A stretch of 64,000 nt of DNA from Candidatus Saccharimonadota bacterium (GCA_017406775.1 JAFQXV010000003.1:62001-126000); one strand, 5' to 3'; positions 9,150 to 17,931 are shown, counted from the stretch's first letter. The notes: generated by a model not told the origin, from the letters alone. A program made the numbers and translations.

Positions 9150-9761
9150 ATGAATTGGAGGAAATGGTGTGACGAATTTATTTTGGCTGGTAAGGGAATC
9201 GTACTAGCTACCAAGGAAAAGCGTTTTTGGTATGGCTTTATCCCAAGTTTTTTATTCTTTGGTATCCTCATGAATCTACTTTCAGGCGGCTTCTCCAAAT
9301 TTGAACTAATGAGCGCAGTTGGGTTCCCCGCTAATCTAAAAATTATTCTTGACAGTTTTTTGGCGATTTTTGGCTATAACCAACCATTTCTAGATTGGCT
9401 CCCCATCTTTTCCATATCTATTCTGCAAGGAATATTAATCGGTCTAATTGTATTGCTCTGGAAAAAGAAAAAGGAACAAAATTCAGCCAATCTAGAACGC
9501 GCCGGCATCATTACGGGTTTAATTGCATTAGGCGCTGGCTGCCCCACTTGCGGCACCACTCTATTAACACCACTAATTGGCGCTATTTTTTCCACCGGCA
9601 GCTTAGCTATCGCCGGCACCATATCTACTATTATTACTATTCTAGCTATAATTATCGCCATTCTATCTCTCAAACGACTCGGCGAAGAAACCTATGTTAC
9701 AATTATTAATGAAAAATATCTTGCCCGCAAGAAAAAGGAGAAAAATGAAAAAAGCGCTTAG
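9150..9761 (+). CDS. Multi-spanning membrane protein with intramembrane CPTC motif
   Basis: 203 residues from ATG 9150. An upstream in-frame start would add 26 residues, but a TATACT -10 (9137-9142) lies 7 nt before ATG 9150, so the shorter leaderless form is preferred. There are about four to five hydrophobic segments. The motif GCPTCGTTLLTPL opens the penultimate helix, which is reminiscent of redox-active CxxC pairs in membrane thiol oxidoreductases. The C-terminal tail is Lys-rich and cytoplasmic. It overlaps the next gene, a DsbA-like thioredoxin, by 17 nt, which suggests it re-oxidises or reduces that partner. The family is not recognised with certainty. Confidence 0.75.
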   Translation: MNWRKWCDEFILAGKGIVLATKEKRFWYGFIPSFLFFGILMNLLSGGFSKFELMSAVGFPANLKIILDSFLAIFGYNQPFLDWLPIFSISILQGILIGLIVLLWKKKKEQNSANLERAGIITGLIALGAGCPTCGTTLLTPLIGAIFSTGSLAIAGTISTIITILAIIIAILSLKRLGEETYVTIINEKYLARKKKEKNEKSA

Positions 9762-10434
9762 AGTATTCGGCATTGTTGCAATAGTGGCCCTAATAATCGC
9801 AGCAATCACTGCCAGTATGAACGTAAAACCCAGCAATACAGATAAAATATGGGACAAACAAATGACCTTAGGTAACCCAGACGCCAAAAATTACTTTGTA
9901 GTTTATTCCGACCTCGTTTGTCCTTATTGTATCGCCTTCGAAAACGCTATCGTAGAACACGAAGAAGAATTCCAAAAATATCTTGAAGAAAATGATATAT
10001 TATTCGAAGTTAGGCTATCGGATTTTCTCTACGAATACGGCGAATCTAATCCAATTAATTCCCGTTATTCCGCAGTGGCCACCTATTGCGCCAAAAACGA
10101 AAATAAATTTTGGGATTATTACAATCTAGCAGTTAAAAGCGTCTGGAATGACTTTTTTAAGGAATCTGGCAAATCGGCTGTGTCAAAAATGTCTAAGTTA
10201 GGTACAGAATATTGGATCAATCTAGGCAAAAAAGTAGGGCTCGGAGATAATTTCGAAAACTGCGTTAAAAACAATGAGCCAATCGAAGAAATCGAAAAAA
10301 ATGCCGAAAAATCCGCCAAAATCGCTCGTGGCATGCCATATTTCAAATTTAATAATTACACTAGCTCTGGCTTTGATTTGTCTTGGGGTTGGGAGTATGT
10401 TCTGATGTACTTCCAGGCCGGACTAGACAGTTAA
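9745..10434 (+). CDS. Membrane-anchored DsbA-like thiol oxidoreductase
   Basis: 229 residues. An N-terminal transmembrane anchor (residues ~7-25) is followed by a thioredoxin fold with active site CPYC in DLVCPYCIAFENA and a helical insert. It probably introduces disulphides in exported proteins. The start is ATG 9745, preceded by AAGGAG at 8 nt; a longer in-frame extension lacks a ribosome site. It is translationally coupled to the CPTC membrane protein. It meets rarA tail to tail with a 12-nt overlap. Confidence 0.86.
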   Translation: MKKALRVFGIVAIVALIIAAITASMNVKPSNTDKIWDKQMTLGNPDAKNYFVVYSDLVCPYCIAFENAIVEHEEEFQKYLEENDILFEVRLSDFLYEYGESNPINSRYSAVATYCAKNENKFWDYYNLAVKSVWNDFFKESGKSAVSKMSKLGTEYWINLGKKVGLGDNFENCVKNNEPIEEIEKNAEKSAKIARGMPYFKFNNYTSSGFDLSWGWEYVLMYFQAGLDS

Positions 10435-11616
10435 ACCGGTATTTTTATAAATTTTCTCATTCTTAATGCTGTCCGGCAAATAATTCTTATCAAGATGAAA
10501 TCCTGTTTCCCATTTTTGACCCTTACCATAACCCAGGTCTTTCATAAGTTTAGTTGGCGCATTACGTAGCCATACCGGCACCGGTTCACCTCGCGTCTTA
10601 CGTGCCAAATCAAGTGCCTTATACCAAGCATCAGCCGAATCTCTCGATTTTTTAGACTTGGATAAAGCTATGCAGGTATGTGCCAAAATTAAACCAGATT
10701 CTGGCATCCCTACCCTTTCCACCGCCTGAAAGCAGGCCGTAGCTAAGCTTAGCGCTCCATTTCCGGCCAAACCAATATCCTCCGAAGCAAATATTACCAT
10801 CCTTCTTGCAATAAATTTCGGATCCTCTCCCGCTTCTACCATTCGCGCCAAATAGTAAAGCGCCGCGTCCGTATCCGATCCGCGCATCGATTTAATAAAT
10901 GCCGAGATAGTATCGTAGTGTTTATCGCCTTTCTTATCGTATCCAGGCATTTTTTTACCAGCAGCCTCAAGCACAATTTTTTCATCAACTTTTTCCGCCA
11001 AAGATAAAGCAAGTTCCAAATCTCCCAAAGCCGACCTCGCATCGCCACCCGATAATTCTGCAATTAGTTCCAGTGCTTGTTTAGTAACGCGCTTAGTGGC
11101 CTTTTCAGCCTTAACCGCACGCTTCAATACTTTTAAAATTGCGTCTTTTGACAATGCCGAAATCACCACCACTCGCGATCTACTGAGCAACGGCGAAATT
11201 ACTTCAAACGACGGATTCTCGGTAGTAGCACCTATCAGAGTAATCAGGCCTGATTCTACGTGTGGCAAAAAGGCGTCTTGCTGAGCCTTGTTAAAACGAT
11301 GAATTTCATCCACAAAAAGAATCGTTCGAGTTTTCAAATTCCAGTTTACTCTTGCTCGCCCCACCACTTCTTCTACATCTTTTTTTCCAGCAGTTACCGC
11401 AGATATTTCCACAAAATCAGCCTTAAATTCCTTTGCTAATATACGCGCCAAAGTTGTTTTACCGGTACCTGGTGGCCCCCAAAAAATCAGGTTGACTGGC
11501 TCTCCTTTTTTTACAATTTCCGTCAAAATTTTACCTTCACCAATTATTTCTTCTTGACCCAAAACTTCCGACAATTTTTGTGGTCGCATTCTCTCTGCTA
11601 GTGGAACTCTGTTCAT
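10423..11616 (-). CDS. rarA: Replication-associated recombination protein A (MgsA/RarA AAA+ ATPase)
   Basis: 397 residues. Walker A is GPPGTGKTT near residue 47, Walker B is FVDEIHRF near 100, sensor 1 is GATTENPSF, and a C-terminal MgsA tetramerisation domain is present. RarA acts at stalled forks with single-strand-binding protein. The -10 TATAAT (11623-11628) is exactly 6 nt before the ATG and there is no Shine-Dalgarno, so the transcript is predicted to be leaderless. Confidence 0.95.
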   Translation of the reverse strand: MNRVPLAERMRPQKLSEVLGQEEIIGEGKILTEIVKKGEPVNLIFWGPPGTGKTTLARILAKEFKADFVEISAVTAGKKDVEEVVGRARVNWNLKTRTILFVDEIHRFNKAQQDAFLPHVESGLITLIGATTENPSFEVISPLLSRSRVVVISALSKDAILKVLKRAVKAEKATKRVTKQALELIAELSGGDARSALGDLELALSLAEKVDEKIVLEAAGKKMPGYDKKGDKHYDTISAFIKSMRGSDTDAALYYLARMVEAGEDPKFIARRMVIFASEDIGLAGNGALSLATACFQAVERVGMPESGLILAHTCIALSKSKKSRDSADAWYKALDLARKTRGEPVPVWLRNAPTKLMKDLGYGKGQKWETGFHLDKNYLPDSIKNEKIYKNTGLTV

Positions 11617-11728
11617 ACTATCATTATAGTATATTTAGAATAATTGGGGTAGCATAAGCAAAAAAACACTTTACATTTTATTTTTTTTGTGCCAAAATTA
11701 AGTTAATATTAACTAAAGGAGTTATAAA

Positions 11729-12175
11729 ATGTCAGATTATGAGGCATTACAACTAATTAACAGTTATGGTGGCGGCAGCAGCTACAACAGTAACGTAAGC
11801 GCCATGCAAGGAGCAGGAATTTGGGGCATTATTGCTTTAATTCTTGCAATTATTGGCGGCATCCTAGTGTACTTCTTATTCGTTAACGCAAAAACCGAAC
11901 CAAAAGGCAAGTTCTTAAAATGGCTCAAAGACTTTCTAAACTTCAAGATCATGTGGATTGAAGGCGTCCTCAAAATTCTTTACTACTTCCTAACTATCTA
12001 TATCGTACTTCTATCATTCTCATTCTTGGCTGCGGGCGGCGCCGGGTTCCTCATGTTCCTAGCCTTCCTCGTACTTGGGCCAGTTATCATTCGTGTTATA
12101 TATGAAGCCAGCATGATGTTTATCATGATTTGGCGCAACACTAAAGATATTGCCGACAACACCAAGAAGAAGTAA
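11729..12175 (+). CDS. Small integral membrane protein, Gly/Ser-rich N terminus
   Basis: 148 residues with a flexible N terminus (SYGGGSSYNSN) and three hydrophobic helices at roughly 27-50, 82-103 and 105-128. The C-terminal tail is basic and cytoplasmic. A clear Shine-Dalgarno AGGAG lies 8 nt before the ATG, and a strong intrinsic terminator follows, so it is a monocistronic unit. The family is not recognised; the layout resembles small DUF4282-like membrane proteins but I cannot confirm this. Confidence 0.72.
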   Translation: MSDYEALQLINSYGGGSSYNSNVSAMQGAGIWGIIALILAIIGGILVYFLFVNAKTEPKGKFLKWLKDFLNFKIMWIEGVLKILYYFLTIYIVLLSFSFLAAGGAGFLMFLAFLVLGPVIIRVIYEASMMFIMIWRNTKDIADNTKKK

Positions 12176-12190
12176 TCCCTCTTGCTATCA

Positions 12191-12221
12191 AACTCTCCTC
12201 CATATGAAGGAGAGTTTTTTT
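12191..12221 (+). terminator. Intrinsic terminator of the 11.7-kb gene
   Basis: AACTCTCCT (12191-12199) pairs with AGGAGAGTT (12208-12216), followed by T5. Confidence 0.92.
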
Positions 12222-12269
12222 ATAATAATTCCCCAAAAATTAAAAACTATGATATAATATGTAACACAC

Positions 12270-12345
12270 GGTTCTGTAGCTCAGTTGGTAGAGCAGAGGC
12301 CTGAAGAGCCTTGTGTCGCTGGTTCAAGTCCAGCCGGAACCACCA
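12270..12345 (+). tRNA. tRNA-Phe(GAA)
   Basis: 76 nt including an encoded CCA. Acceptor GGTTCTG/CGGAACC, anticodon stem GAGGC/GCCTT with loop CTGAAGA, T-arm GCTGG/CCAGC with TTCAAGT. A TATAAT box at 12253-12258 lies 11 nt upstream. First of three clustered tRNA genes. Confidence 0.97.
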
Positions 12346-12355
12346 TTAAGAAATT

Positions 12356-12432
12356 GGGTCGGTAGCTCAGCTGGTTAGAGCACGGGCCTTTTAAGCCCGG
12401 TGTCGAGGGTTCGAGCCCCTCCCGACTCACCA
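12356..12432 (+). tRNA. tRNA-Lys(UUU)
   Basis: 77 nt with encoded CCA. Acceptor GGGTCGG/CCGACTC, anticodon loop CTTTTAA, T-loop TTCGAGC. It is 10 nt after tRNA-Phe and presumably on the same transcript, which ends at the hairpin at 12444-12470. Confidence 0.97.
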
Positions 12433-12443
12433 AGAAGACGAAG

Positions 12444-12470
12444 AAAATTGAGACGTAGTCTCAATTTTTT
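12444..12470 (+). terminator. Intrinsic terminator after tRNA-Phe/Lys
   Basis: 11-bp stem AAAATTGAGAC/GTCTCAATTTT with GTA loop, then further T residues. Confidence 0.9.
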
Positions 12471-12495
12471 ATATTGTGAAATTTGCTCTCACCAC

Positions 12496-12533
12496 AAAAT
12501 AAAAGAAGACCCTTAGGGTCTTATTTTATTTTA
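12496..12533 (+). terminator. Second hairpin between tRNA-Lys and tRNA-Val
   Basis: AAGACCC/GGGTCTT stem extended by A/T-rich pairing (AAAATAAAA with TTATTTTATTTT). It could act as a backup terminator on either strand. Confidence 0.6.
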
Positions 12534-12562
12534 TAGCTATTCTGTGTTATAATAGAACCATC

Positions 12563-12639
12563 GGGCGGTTAGCTCAGTTGGCTAGAGCGCGTCTTTGACG
12601 TAGACGAGGTCAGAGGTTCGACTCCTCTATCGCCCACCA
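12563..12639 (+). tRNA. tRNA-Val(GAC)
   Basis: 77 nt with encoded CCA. Acceptor GGGCGGT/ATCGCCC, anticodon stem CGTCT/AGACG with loop TTGACGT, T-loop TTCGACT. TATAAT at 12549-12554 serves as promoter. A second copy of its last 20 nt lies at 12809-12828. Confidence 0.97.
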
Positions 12640-12640
12640 T

Positions 12641-12682
12641 AAGACAATAAAACAAACCCGAAAGGGTTTATTTTATTGTCTT
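12641..12682 (+). terminator. Long hairpin after tRNA-Val
   Basis: 19-bp stem from 12641-12659 to 12664-12682 with a GAAA loop and one bulged C. The stem is A/T-rich with CCC/GGG at the top. It lacks a clear T tail, so it could terminate or guide 3' processing. Confidence 0.6.
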
Positions 12683-12884
12683 ATATCGAGATGTATATAG
12701 AAGGCGAACCGTAGGTTCGATCGTGGTAGGAGATGAGCAAAATCTAAAACAAGTTTTAGATTTTTCGAATCGACGCCCCACGAATAGCTCGCGCTAAAGC
12801 GCGAGCTAACTCCTCTATTGCCCACCATTATTCCAGAACACTAAACCAACCCCAATAGGGGATTTTTTGTGTTATAATATTCTT
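12683..12884 (+). other. Non-coding spacer with hairpins and a tRNA-Val 3' remnant
   Basis: No ORF. In order it holds an 11-bp palindromic stem AAATCTAAAAC/GTTTTAGATTT (12740-12763), a perfect 9-bp stem AGCTCGCGC/GCGCGAGCT (12786-12807), then 20 nt matching the tRNA-Val 3' end with one mismatch (12809-12828), and finally the hisS promoter TATAAT at 12873-12878. The remnant suggests a former integration site or a degraded tRNA copy. Confidence 0.7.
12809..12828 (+). repeat. Duplicate of tRNA-Val 3' end
   Basis: ACTCCTCTATTGCCCACCAT repeats tRNA-Val 12621-12640 with a single C-to-T difference. The T-stem 3' strand, acceptor strand and CCA are copied, not the rest of the gene. Confidence 0.85.
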
Positions 12885-14216
12885 ATGAAAACAATCAACA
12901 CTTCGCCAATCTCTGGAACTCAGGAACTTCTTCCAGAAACTCAGGCAACTTTTGATGAACTAAAAACCAAAATCGTTAATACCTACAAGCAACATGGATA
13001 TACGAACGTAGATACCCCCATCATAGAACGCACCGAGATTCTTTTAGCCAAAGCTGGCGGAGAGACCGAAAAACAAATTTATAAAGTCATCAAAACCGCC
13101 GAATCATCCGAAAGCGCAGATCAGGCCCTTCGTTTTGATCACACCGTGCCACTCGCACGCTACATCGTAGAGCATGAAAACAACCTAACCTTTCCATTCA
13201 AAGTCTATCAAATTGGCCCAAATTTTCGTGGCGAACGCGCTCAGAAAGGTCGTTTTCGCGAATTCTTACAATGCGATATTGATGTAATCGGACGAGATAC
13301 ACTTCCACTAGCCTATGACGCAGACGTAATTTCTACGCTTCTCCATACAATAAACAGTTTCAATCTTGGTACTCCAGTTCTAGCCCGCATTAATAACCGT
13401 AAAATTCTTTCCGGACTACTTGAGGCATTAAATTTAAATGATTACTCAGCAGATATTTATAGCATTATCGATCACTCCGAAAAAGTTACTCCAGAACAAA
13501 CCAAATTCGCATTAGAAGAATTAAAAATAGCAGAAGAAAATGTTAAAAAAATTCTTGCATTCATCGAGTTGCACGGCGAGCGTTCCTTTGTAGTTAAAAA
13601 TCTCAGTAATCTAGAAATTACTAACCAAAAATTTCTTGACGGCGTCAACGAACTAGACCAAGTCTTATACCTGTTAGAATCAGCCGGTCATCACGACCAA
13701 ATAGAAGCAGACATGAAAATCGTCCGTGGACTAGATTATTACACAGGTACAGTTTTTGAGTTTATTTTACCAGAACACAGAAATATCGGCTCAATTTGCG
13801 GGGGTGGACGTTATGATAACCTCACAAAACATTTCTCAGAAAAATCTTTCCCTGGTGTAGGTGGTTCCATCGGATTAACCAGATTATTCTCAGTTTTGAC
13901 AGAAAAAAATATTCTTCAGACTACTAACAACCTCCTAGATTACGCCATCATTCCAGTTTCCGAACACGAATTCGACGAAGCCATCGACGTCGCCCAAAAA
14001 CTCCGCAGCAAAAACTATAACGTTTCGGTCGTCTATACCAACAAAAAATTAGGCGACAAAATTACCTACGCCGCCAAAATCGCCCAAAATGGCATAGTAA
14101 TAGGCGAAACCGAAATAGAAACCAAAAATTTCCAGGCTAAAAATTTTTCCACCGGAGAAGTCACCGAAATTAATCTGGAAGTCAAATCTAATCCAGAAGA
14201 TTTTTGGGCTGATTAG
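12885..14216 (+). CDS. hisS: Histidyl-tRNA synthetase
   Basis: 443 residues, class II synthetase. Motif 2 (GPNFRGERAQKGRFREF), the HisA motif RGLDYYTGTVFE and SICGGGRYD are all present, and an anticodon-binding domain begins near residue 345. It charges tRNA-His. The longest ORF begins at a TTG at 12867, upstream of its own -10 box, so the ATG at 12885 is chosen. TATAAT (12873-12878) is 6 nt before it and no Shine-Dalgarno is seen: leaderless. The Erm-like methyltransferase follows after 1 nt. Confidence 0.96.
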   Translation: MKTINTSPISGTQELLPETQATFDELKTKIVNTYKQHGYTNVDTPIIERTEILLAKAGGETEKQIYKVIKTAESSESADQALRFDHTVPLARYIVEHENNLTFPFKVYQIGPNFRGERAQKGRFREFLQCDIDVIGRDTLPLAYDADVISTLLHTINSFNLGTPVLARINNRKILSGLLEALNLNDYSADIYSIIDHSEKVTPEQTKFALEELKIAEENVKKILAFIELHGERSFVVKNLSNLEITNQKFLDGVNELDQVLYLLESAGHHDQIEADMKIVRGLDYYTGTVFEFILPEHRNIGSICGGGRYDNLTKHFSEKSFPGVGGSIGLTRLFSVLTEKNILQTTNNLLDYAIIPVSEHEFDEAIDVAQKLRSKNYNVSVVYTNKKLGDKITYAAKIAQNGIVIGETEIETKNFQAKNFSTGEVTEINLEVKSNPEDFWAD

Positions 14217-14217
14217 A

Positions 14218-14814
14218 ATGAGAAATCCCGCCCTGTCTCAACACTTCTTAAAATCTCCCCGCATCGCTTTATTCCTAATCGGCCATTCTAATATTAAAAA
14301 ACGTAACACCGTTGTAGAAATTGGCGCCGGCTCTGGCGTGATTACGAGCGCACTTTCTTACCGCGCTAAAAAAGTCATAGCGATAGAAAAAGATATAATT
14401 GCAGCAGAAAAGTTAAAAAACAACTTGGCAAAAAGAAACATTACTAATGTCGAAGTTATGATCCAGGATTTTTTAGATTACGAATTGCCTAAAGAGCCCT
14501 ACAAAGTCTTCAGTAATCCACCTTTTCATTTAAGCTCTAAAATTATTCACAAATTAATTGAAGCCCCCAATCCGCCAGAATCATTTTATTTAATTTTACA
14601 AAAACAATTCGCACTTAAGCTATTAAACACCGAAAGACACTACACCTCTAAATTAGGCCAACAACTAATTAAGGAGTATCAAACCAAAATTAAATACCCA
14701 CTTAAGCCAACCGATTTTACTCCACCGCCAGCTGTTCCTACAGTCCTCTTTGAAGCCAAAAAGATTTATTTTTCTTCTAAAAACGCGCCAGATTGCCTAG
14801 ACCAAAGTTTATAA
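14218..14814 (+). CDS. KsgA/Erm-family rRNA adenine N6-methyltransferase paralogue
   Basis: 198 residues. QHFLKS at the N terminus, SAM site EIGAGSGVITSAL, acidic EKD, and a catalytic motif SNPPFHLSS in place of KsgA's NIPY. It is shorter than KsgA (C-terminal helical domain reduced) and distinct from the ksgA at 7.0 kb. Erm enzymes methylate 23S A2058 and confer macrolide resistance; the substrate here is not determined. It is coupled to hisS and overlaps the ABC transporter 3' end by 49 nt tail to tail. Confidence 0.82.
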   Translation: MRNPALSQHFLKSPRIALFLIGHSNIKKRNTVVEIGAGSGVITSALSYRAKKVIAIEKDIIAAEKLKNNLAKRNITNVEVMIQDFLDYELPKEPYKVFSNPPFHLSSKIIHKLIEAPNPPESFYLILQKQFALKLLNTERHYTSKLGQQLIKEYQTKIKYPLKPTDFTPPPAVPTVLFEAKKIYFSSKNAPDCLDQSL

Positions 14815-16541
14815 TACTCACCCTTAGATCTTAAAAGTTTCCGATGCGTACCTTGTTCGACTATTTTACCTTCATCCAAAACCACAATCTCGTCTAATCC
14901 AGCGACAGTAGATAATCTATGCGCCACCACTATAGCAGTCCTATTCTTCATCAAATTATTTAGCGCCCCCTGAATTAACACTTCCGACTCCGAGTCAAGG
15001 GCCGAAGTGGCTTCATCCAATACTAATATTGGTGCATTTTTAAGAATTGCACGCGCAATCGCAATTCTTTGTCGTTGACCGCCAGACAATTTTACTCCCC
15101 TCTCCCCTACCAAAGTGTCATACCCTTCTGGCAATTTGGTGATAAAATCGTCTGCATTAGCCAATTTAGCAGCTTTTATTACTTCTTTTTTATCCGCATC
15201 TGGCTTACCGTAAGCAATATTTTCATAGATTGATCTATGGAATAAAGAAGATTCTTGCGGCACATAAGCGATGTTCTTTCTTAAAGACTCCTGAGTCACA
15301 TCGCGAATATCCTTTCCATCAATGTAAATAGCGCCAGAAGAGACGTCGTCAAACCTTAATAATAATTTAGTTAGCGTAGTCTTACCGGAACCAGAAATAC
15401 CAACCAGTCCAACGCTTTTACCGGCATCTATTTTTAGAGTAAAATCTTCAAATAATTTTTCTTTTTGATCATGATGACTAAAACTAATATGTTCAAAATC
15501 GACCTCCGCATTCTTTATCGTTAATTTTTCATCCGTTTCGTCATCAATAATACACGGAGCATCGAGTATTTCTACCATCTCCTTTGAGTCACCAAAAGCT
15601 CTATTGATACTATGTAAAATGTGATTAATTGTCCAAATATTAGATAAGAGCGAATTGGAAAGCGAATATAAAAAGACAATGTCCGCAATCGAAAGCCCAA
15701 ACCAATCATGACTTAAAATAATCAATATGATTAATACTACAAAGGTAATCGAATTAATCACATTCATCGATAAATTACGCCAAAAAGAAACTTTCGCCAC
15801 GGCTAAAGTTGCATCATGGGTCCGCCTGGTAGCAATACTAAACCTTGCTGCTTCAAATTTTTCTCGCGCATACGATTTTACAGATAATTCGTTAGTGATC
15901 GAATCTGCCAATTGCCCAGTTTGTTTATTCTCTGCATTAGCCAATTTTGCATCATAATGAGTAGTTTTATAATAAGTAACAATCGCTACTGCTAGATAAA
16001 CCACAACATATACAAGCAATATTAAAGCAAACGGAAAACACACAAAAGCCGTTGTCTCAATAGAAAAAATAATAGCCAAAAACAAAGGATAAATGTTCCA
16101 TACAAATCCAGATTTAAATCTAATAAATGCATTTGGTAATTTATTTGCCGCCGACGTCAGCGAACCAGAAAATTTGCTATTGTGAAAAGTCATAGACTGA
16201 TTAATTACTGCATCAAATGCCATTTTACTTAAAAATTCACCGCATTTTGCATCTAAAGACCAATCTAACCAATCCAATAATCTCACAATGCATAAATTAT
16301 TGACTACCGCTGGAAGTATCGTTAAAAGTAAGATTCCAGTATAGTTAGCTAAATCAAAATCGCCGTTAGACAGTTTGCCAACAATATTGGATGTACCCCA
16401 TGGTACTGCTACATTAGAAATAAAAACCCATACTGGAATTAATACAAATAGCAAAAAAGTTCTAAGCTTATACTGCATTAAAGCCTTCCAAAAATAGTAT
16501 AGCGTTCTCTTGACGTAAATAACTTTTTTCTCTTTCTTCAT
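14766..16541 (-). CDS. ABC exporter, fused permease and ATPase
   Basis: 591 residues. About six transmembrane helices span residues 20-310, followed by a nucleotide-binding domain with Walker A GISGSGKTT, signature LSGGQRQR, Walker B ILVLDEAT and switch His in VVAHRLST. It is a half-transporter that must dimerise. The substrate is unknown; lipid or peptide export is typical. The ATG is 14 nt from the glyS ATG on the other strand. Its -10 TATAAT (16548-16553) is 6 nt upstream of the start: leaderless. Confidence 0.93.
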   Translation of the reverse strand: MKKEKKVIYVKRTLYYFWKALMQYKLRTFLLFVLIPVWVFISNVAVPWGTSNIVGKLSNGDFDLANYTGILLLTILPAVVNNLCIVRLLDWLDWSLDAKCGEFLSKMAFDAVINQSMTFHNSKFSGSLTSAANKLPNAFIRFKSGFVWNIYPLFLAIIFSIETTAFVCFPFALILLVYVVVYLAVAIVTYYKTTHYDAKLANAENKQTGQLADSITNELSVKSYAREKFEAARFSIATRRTHDATLAVAKVSFWRNLSMNVINSITFVVLIILIILSHDWFGLSIADIVFLYSLSNSLLSNIWTINHILHSINRAFGDSKEMVEILDAPCIIDDETDEKLTIKNAEVDFEHISFSHHDQKEKLFEDFTLKIDAGKSVGLVGISGSGKTTLTKLLLRFDDVSSGAIYIDGKDIRDVTQESLRKNIAYVPQESSLFHRSIYENIAYGKPDADKKEVIKAAKLANADDFITKLPEGYDTLVGERGVKLSGGQRQRIAIARAILKNAPILVLDEATSALDSESEVLIQGALNNLMKNRTAIVVAHRLSTVAGLDEIVVLDEGKIVEQGTHRKLLRSKGEYYKLWSRQSGAFLEEK

Positions 16542-16558
16542 GCTATAATTATATCATG
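16541..16558. promoter_or_regulatory. Overlapping divergent leaderless promoters (ABC exporter / glyS)
   Basis: Only 14 bp separate the two start codons. They contain TATAAT on the plus strand (16544-16549) and TATAAT on the minus strand (16553-16548), overlapping by 2 bp, each exactly 6 nt from its ATG. The -35 regions must lie inside the opposite coding sequences. RNA polymerase cannot occupy both at once. Confidence 0.85.
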
Positions 16559-17899
16559 AGTAAATTAGAAGACATCGTTAGCCTCTGTAAACGACGCGGG
16601 TTCATTTTCCCTGGTAGCGACATTTATGGTGGCATGGCTGGCACCTGGGATTTCGGACCGCTTGGAGTCATCCTAAAAAGAAATATTATGGATCAGTGGT
16701 GGAAATTTTTCGTCGAGAATCATGACAATGTTTACGGTATCGACGCGGCCATTTTAATGAATCCTCGTACTTGGATTGCATCTGGACACACCGCCACTTT
16801 TTCTGACCCACTAATAGAATGTAAAGAGTGCAAATCACGTTTTAGGGCCGACAAAATCGCTGATGGAATCAATGAATCAGTTACTACCGAAGAATTTTTA
16901 GCCACACACACTAAGTGCCCTGTCTGTGGCAAAGAAAATTGGGGGCCGATTCGTAAATTCAACATGATGTTTTCCACCCACGTTGGTGCAGTTTTGCCAG
17001 ACGACGATAAAGATCTTACTGAAAAATCCACAGCCTACCTCCGTCCAGAAACCGCCCAAGGCATTTTTACCAACTATAAAAACGTAGTTGACACATTCTA
17101 TCCCAATCTCCCCTTTGGGTTAGCTCAGCAAGGCAAAGCCTTTCGTAACGAAATCAGTCCTCGTGATTTTATCTTAAGAGACCGTGAATGCTCGCAGATG
17201 GAAATAGAATTTTTTGTTCACCCAGACACATGGGAAGAGAATTTTGAACAAATCCGTAAAGCTAACCATGATTTTCTTGAAAACGTCATGAATTTACCTA
17301 AAGACAAAGTTCACGAGCTAGAAGTTCCCGCTAAGGATCGTGCCCACTATTCAAAACGTACTATCGATTACATGTTCGATTATCCAAACGGCCAAGAAGA
17401 ACTTATGGGGCTAGCTTATCGTACAGATTTCGACTTAAAAAACATCGAACGTGAATCTGGCAAATCCATGGAATATCGCGACAAAAACACTGGCGAAAGT
17501 TTTGTACCGCACGTAATAGAGCCTTCGATTGGCGTAGAACGCCTATTCCTCGCCGTCCTCTCTGCCGCCTATACGGAAGACGAAATAGACGGCAACAAGC
17601 GCATCGTTTTAAAATTACCAGAAAATTTAGCACCATATAAATATTGCGTCTCACCATTACTTAAAAACAAGCCCGAACTCGTCGAAAAAGCCCAAAAAGT
17701 CTATCAAATTTTACGTAAGAAATATAACAATGTCACTTGGGATGATTCTGGCAACATTGGCAAACGCTATCGTAAGCAAGACGAAATCGGCACGCCTAAA
17801 TGCATTGTAATAGATTTTGACACTTTAGAAAACGATACTGTTACGGTGCGCGATCGTGACACAACTGATCAAGTCCGCATAAATATTTCGGACCTATAA
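16556..17899 (+). CDS. glyS: Glycyl-tRNA synthetase (dimeric type)
   Basis: 447 residues, single-chain alpha2 GlyRS. N-terminal GSDIYGGMAGTWDFGPLG, zinc-type cysteine pairs CKECKS and CPVCGK, motif 2 FRNEISPRDFILRDREC, motif 3 PSIGVERLFLA, and a C-terminal anticodon-binding domain. It charges tRNA-Gly, relevant to the odd tRNA-Gly at 38.3 kb. Leaderless start 6 nt after TATAAT. Confidence 0.96.
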   Translation: MSKLEDIVSLCKRRGFIFPGSDIYGGMAGTWDFGPLGVILKRNIMDQWWKFFVENHDNVYGIDAAILMNPRTWIASGHTATFSDPLIECKECKSRFRADKIADGINESVTTEEFLATHTKCPVCGKENWGPIRKFNMMFSTHVGAVLPDDDKDLTEKSTAYLRPETAQGIFTNYKNVVDTFYPNLPFGLAQQGKAFRNEISPRDFILRDRECSQMEIEFFVHPDTWEENFEQIRKANHDFLENVMNLPKDKVHELEVPAKDRAHYSKRTIDYMFDYPNGQEELMGLAYRTDFDLKNIERESGKSMEYRDKNTGESFVPHVIEPSIGVERLFLAVLSAAYTEDEIDGNKRIVLKLPENLAPYKYCVSPLLKNKPELVEKAQKVYQILRKKYNNVTWDDSGNIGKRYRKQDEIGTPKCIVIDFDTLENDTVTVRDRDTTDQVRINISDL

Positions 17900-17931
17900 A
17901 AATAGCGCTACAGCAAACGTAGCGCTATTTT
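17898..17931. terminator. Bidirectional terminator between glyS and ppa
   Basis: AAAATAGCGCTAC/GTAGCGCTATTTT, a 13-bp stem with A and T flanks on both strands, placed between two convergent genes. Confidence 0.9.

Noticed and set aside
12809-12828. A second tRNA-Val gene
   Set aside because: Only the last 20 nt match; no 5' half, D-arm or anticodon arm is present.
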